Assembly: GCF_004354045.1 (NCBI RefSeq)
Contig: NZ_SMRT01000001.1
Coordinates: 310,001-374,000 of the forward strand
Direction of reading: 5' to 3'
Length of the DNA: 64,000 bases
Source of the DNA: Paenibacillus piri
GTDB taxonomy: Bacteria > Bacillota > Bacilli > Paenibacillales > NBRC-103111
Made by a program: the position numbers and the translations under genes. The notes beneath the pieces were generated by a model, which saw nothing but the letters and a program-made list of their open reading frames with translations, ran no database searches and was not told where the DNA came from. Within the stretch, counting starts at the first letter, position 1; the number at the start of each line of letters is the position of its first letter. Shown here piece by piece: positions 62,030 to 64,000 of the stretch.

Positions 62030-63121
62030 ATGGAAAAAATGGGGACGATCAACCGCCGTTCGTTTGCGGTTTTGGTCACTTTTTTTATGACCGGAACTTC
62101 CATCCTCATTACGCCTTCAGGGCTCGCAATCAGCGCCAAACAGGATGCATGGGTCGCCTGCCTGATCGGAATCGGCATGAATTTGGCGACCGGCCTGCTG
62201 TATGTGCTGCTGGGGCAGCGATTGGGCGGACAAACCTTGGTCCAATTTTGCGAGTCGACGTTGGGGAAATGGCTCGGTAAAGCCGTCTCCGCCGGATTCG
62301 TGCTGTTCTTTTATTTGCTGGCGTCGCTTATGGTTGGCGATTTGGGCTACTTCGTGACCTCGCAAATTATGCAGGAAACGCCGATGGAAGTGCTGCAAAT
62401 GCTGTTTATGATTGTGGTCGTCATGGCGGTCAGATCGGGGTTTATCGTATATACACGGGCGGCATTGGTGTTCTTTCCTTGGCTGCTGCTATTGTTTCTA
62501 GTGCTCATTGTGCCATTGGCCCCCAAATTTCAATTCAGAAATTTTATGCCGTTTCTGGAATATGGGTTCAAGCCAGTGCTGCACGGTGCATTTACATTTT
62601 GGAGCTTGCAGGAATTGATCGTGATGTTGATGTTTTATCCGCTTGTTGCCGGCGCGAGCGTACGGAGAAACGGCTTTGCAACCGGCATTCTAATCGGAGG
62701 GGCGATACTGCTTTTAACTACAATCGGCAGCATTGCCGTTTTGGGCCAAAAGCTGACGGCTAATCAACTGTTCCCCGCTTATACGTTAGCCAAAAACATC
62801 AGCATCGGCCATTTTCTGGAGCGGGTGGAAGGCATCATGATTTCCATCTGGGTACTTTCGATTTTTTTGAAAATTGTACTCACTTTCCATGCGGCGCTGA
62901 TCGGGTTCGTCCAACTTTTGAATCTCAAAAGCGAGAAGCCTCTGATTGCACCGCTGGCGCTTGGCATGATCGTGCTGTCGCTGATGTGCTACCCGAATAC
63001 GATTTATGTCAACGACTATCTCGGTAAAAATTGGGGGCCCTTTTCGAGTATGTTTACGCTGTTTTTGCCCCTGGCGCTGTACGGAATATCCATGATTGCC
63101 GGTCGTCTGAGAAACAAGTGA
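62030..63121 (+). CDS. GerA family spore germinant receptor, B subunit
   Basis: A 363-residue integral membrane protein with about ten helices, of the APC-type spore germination permease family (GerAB/GerKB). It begins INRRSFAVLVTFFMTGTSIL and has the Gly-rich helix starts usual for the nutrient-binding core. It is the subunit that binds the germinant. GAAAGGAG is about 10 bases before the ATG. The stop TGA is the start of repeat copy 3. Confidence 0.92.
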   Translation: MEKMGTINRRSFAVLVTFFMTGTSILITPSGLAISAKQDAWVACLIGIGMNLATGLLYVLLGQRLGGQTLVQFCESTLGKWLGKAVSAGFVLFFYLLASLMVGDLGYFVTSQIMQETPMEVLQMLFMIVVVMAVRSGFIVYTRAALVFFPWLLLLFLVLIVPLAPKFQFRNFMPFLEYGFKPVLHGAFTFWSLQELIVMLMFYPLVAGASVRRNGFATGILIGGAILLLTTIGSIAVLGQKLTANQLFPAYTLAKNISIGHFLERVEGIMISIWVLSIFLKIVLTFHAALIGFVQLLNLKSEKPLIAPLALGMIVLSLMCYPNTIYVNDYLGKNWGPFSSMFTLFLPLALYGISMIAGRLRNK

Positions 63122-63231
63122 ACTCGTTCAGCTTTGCTGAACATCGGGGAATCAGATGGGGACTCTACCCCACCTGATTCAAGGCCCACCTTAGAGGTAG
63201 GGGTCTTAACCCGATAAAGTCGTAATCGGAT
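63117..63231 (+). repeat. Structured 115 bp repeat, copy 3
   Basis: Closest to the consensus of the three copies. Hairpin 2 is longest here: GAATCAGATGGGG can pair with CCCCACCTGATTC with one A-C mismatch around ACTCTA. The ATCGGG/CCCGAT closing helix and hairpin 1 are unchanged; hairpin 3 has one changed base (GGTAGG). It begins with the stop of the germination B gene. The next gene is convergent. Confidence 0.9.
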
Positions 63232-63321
63232 AAAGCCGTACAGCCTGCCAACGGCGAAACGTGCGGGTTCCGGAGCATAAGCAGATTACGGCTTCCGGAC
63301 GCCGCCCGGGCATTCGCACGC

Positions 63322-64000
63322 TCAGCCCCATTTGCGCTTGCGGTACTGGCCCGGCGGCAAGCCGACGACCCGCTTGAACATGCGGATGAAGTTGGAATAG
63401 TCGTTAAAGCCCGACAGCTGGCACGCATCGGTCACATTGCAGCCGTCATGCAGCAGCTTCTTGGCAAGCGCGATTCTTTTGAGTAAAATGTATTCATGAA
63501 TAGTGCTGCCGGTGCTTTGCCGGAACAGCCTGCTCATATAATATTTGTTCATAAAAAACTGCTGCTCCAAAGCCTCCAGCGTCAGGTCGTGATCCAAATG
63601 ATGTTCGATGTAGTCAAGCACCGGGGACAGCTTTTGCAGCGCGACCGGGCTGGTCAGCGGCGATCTGTTTTGCCGGAATGCCCGATTCAGCAGGACGAGC
63701 AGCTCGATCAAAGCGGTTGTCATCAGCAGGTCGGTGCCTTCGTCCGGCTCGCCGGCCAGCACATCCATTTTCTGGAACAAAGCAATCAATTCCTCAAGTT
63801 GATGCGGCAAAAAATGAAGTCTGTTCCGTTCGCCGTCGGGACGGTCGCGGAAGCAGCCTAACAAATCGAACCGGTACATGGATGAGAACGGCTCCGCCAA
63901 ACCGGGATGAAAGTGGATCACTTTATTTTCATAAGTGGCCGTCGACCGGAAGGTGGGCTTATGCAGCTCGCGGTTGTTCATGACAAGCAGATCGCCGTAT
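63322..64000 (-). CDS. AraC-family transcriptional regulator, partial
   Basis: Read on the minus strand and open at the right window edge (the frame continues past ATG 63981 as YGDLLVMNN). At least 225 residues are visible. The N-terminal part is the end of a cupin-type sensor (NNRELHKPTFRSTATYENKV). The C-terminal AraC DNA-binding domain has LTLEALEQQFFMNKYYMSRL and VTDACQLSGFNDYSNFIRMF with the usual double helix-turn-helix. The target is unknown and may lie beyond the window. It is convergent with the germination operon. Confidence 0.88.
   Translation of the reverse strand, partial: YGDLLVMNNRELHKPTFRSTATYENKVIHFHPGLAEPFSSMYRFDLLGCFRDRPDGERNRLHFLPHQLEELIALFQKMDVLAGEPDEGTDLLMTTALIELLVLLNRAFRQNRSPLTSPVALQKLSPVLDYIEHHLDHDLTLEALEQQFFMNKYYMSRLFRQSTGSTIHEYILLKRIALAKKLLHDGCNVTDACQLSGFNDYSNFIRMFKRVVGLPPGQYRKRKWG

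Overview
The window looks like a chromosomal segment of an endospore-forming Bacillales, most likely Paenibacillus or a close relative. Support comes from a GerA-type germinant receptor operon, LplB/LplC-type sugar permeases next to a membrane-bound AraC regulator, a chromosomal ParM-like actin, long-form CbiH and CbiX proteins of the kind known from Bacillus megaterium, strong AGGAGG ribosome binding sites and moderately high GC. This assignment is an inference; no 16S or other marker gene is present.

Layout. (1) 1-22076: a Wzx/Wzy-type exopolysaccharide locus, all on the + strand and tightly packed. It has the end of a Wzy-like polymerase, a Wzx flippase, ten glycosyltransferases, a PIG-L deacetylase, an acyltransferase, UDP-glucose dehydrogenase plus UDP-glucuronate decarboxylase (UDP-GlcA and UDP-Xyl), ManC (GDP-Man), an RmlA-like nucleotidyltransferase, a further SDR epimerase and a VanZ-like protein, closed by an intrinsic terminator. 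(2) 22175-23474: a metallophosphoesterase, a perfect TGTGA-N6-TCACA site and a 61-residue unknown protein. (3) 23598-36189: a vitamin-B12 riboswitch and its promoter, then the anaerobic corrin-ring operon cbiH60-cbiX-cbiJ-cbiC-cbiD-cbiET-cbiL-cbiF-cbiG-cbiA plus a nitroreductase. (4) 36200-37600: a small MITE-like palindrome, an Asp/Arg-rich unknown protein and an IS200/IS605 tnpA remnant. (5) 37615-40022: a Gfo/Idh/MocA oxidoreductase and an MFS transporter. (6) 40067-44208: a ParM-like actin divergent from an M23 peptidase and bactofilin pair that is split by a decayed IS200/IS605 element. (7) 44467-52700: an MHYT-PAS sensor kinase, then an AraC sensor-regulator with a catabolite-controlled sugar ABC importer. 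(8) 52799-55334: an SLH-type secreted protein, an alpha/beta hydrolase and a small membrane protein. (9) 55506-58831, minus strand: lplT-aas phospholipid repair. (10) 59054-63121: germinant receptor operon A-C-D-B. (11) An AraC regulator cut by the window end.

The most unusual signal is a 112-115 bp structured repeat present three times (about 9475, 27067 and 63117), always in the same orientation as the gene before it. Each copy starts so that its first bases supply the in-frame TGA stop of an unrelated gene. Each can fold into three hairpins, two of them enclosed by a long-range ATCGGG/CCCGAT helix. It sits in the exopolysaccharide, cobalamin and germination operons and is not explained by any encoded product. 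A relation to IS200/IS605 right ends or TnpB guide RNA scaffolds is possible but unproven.
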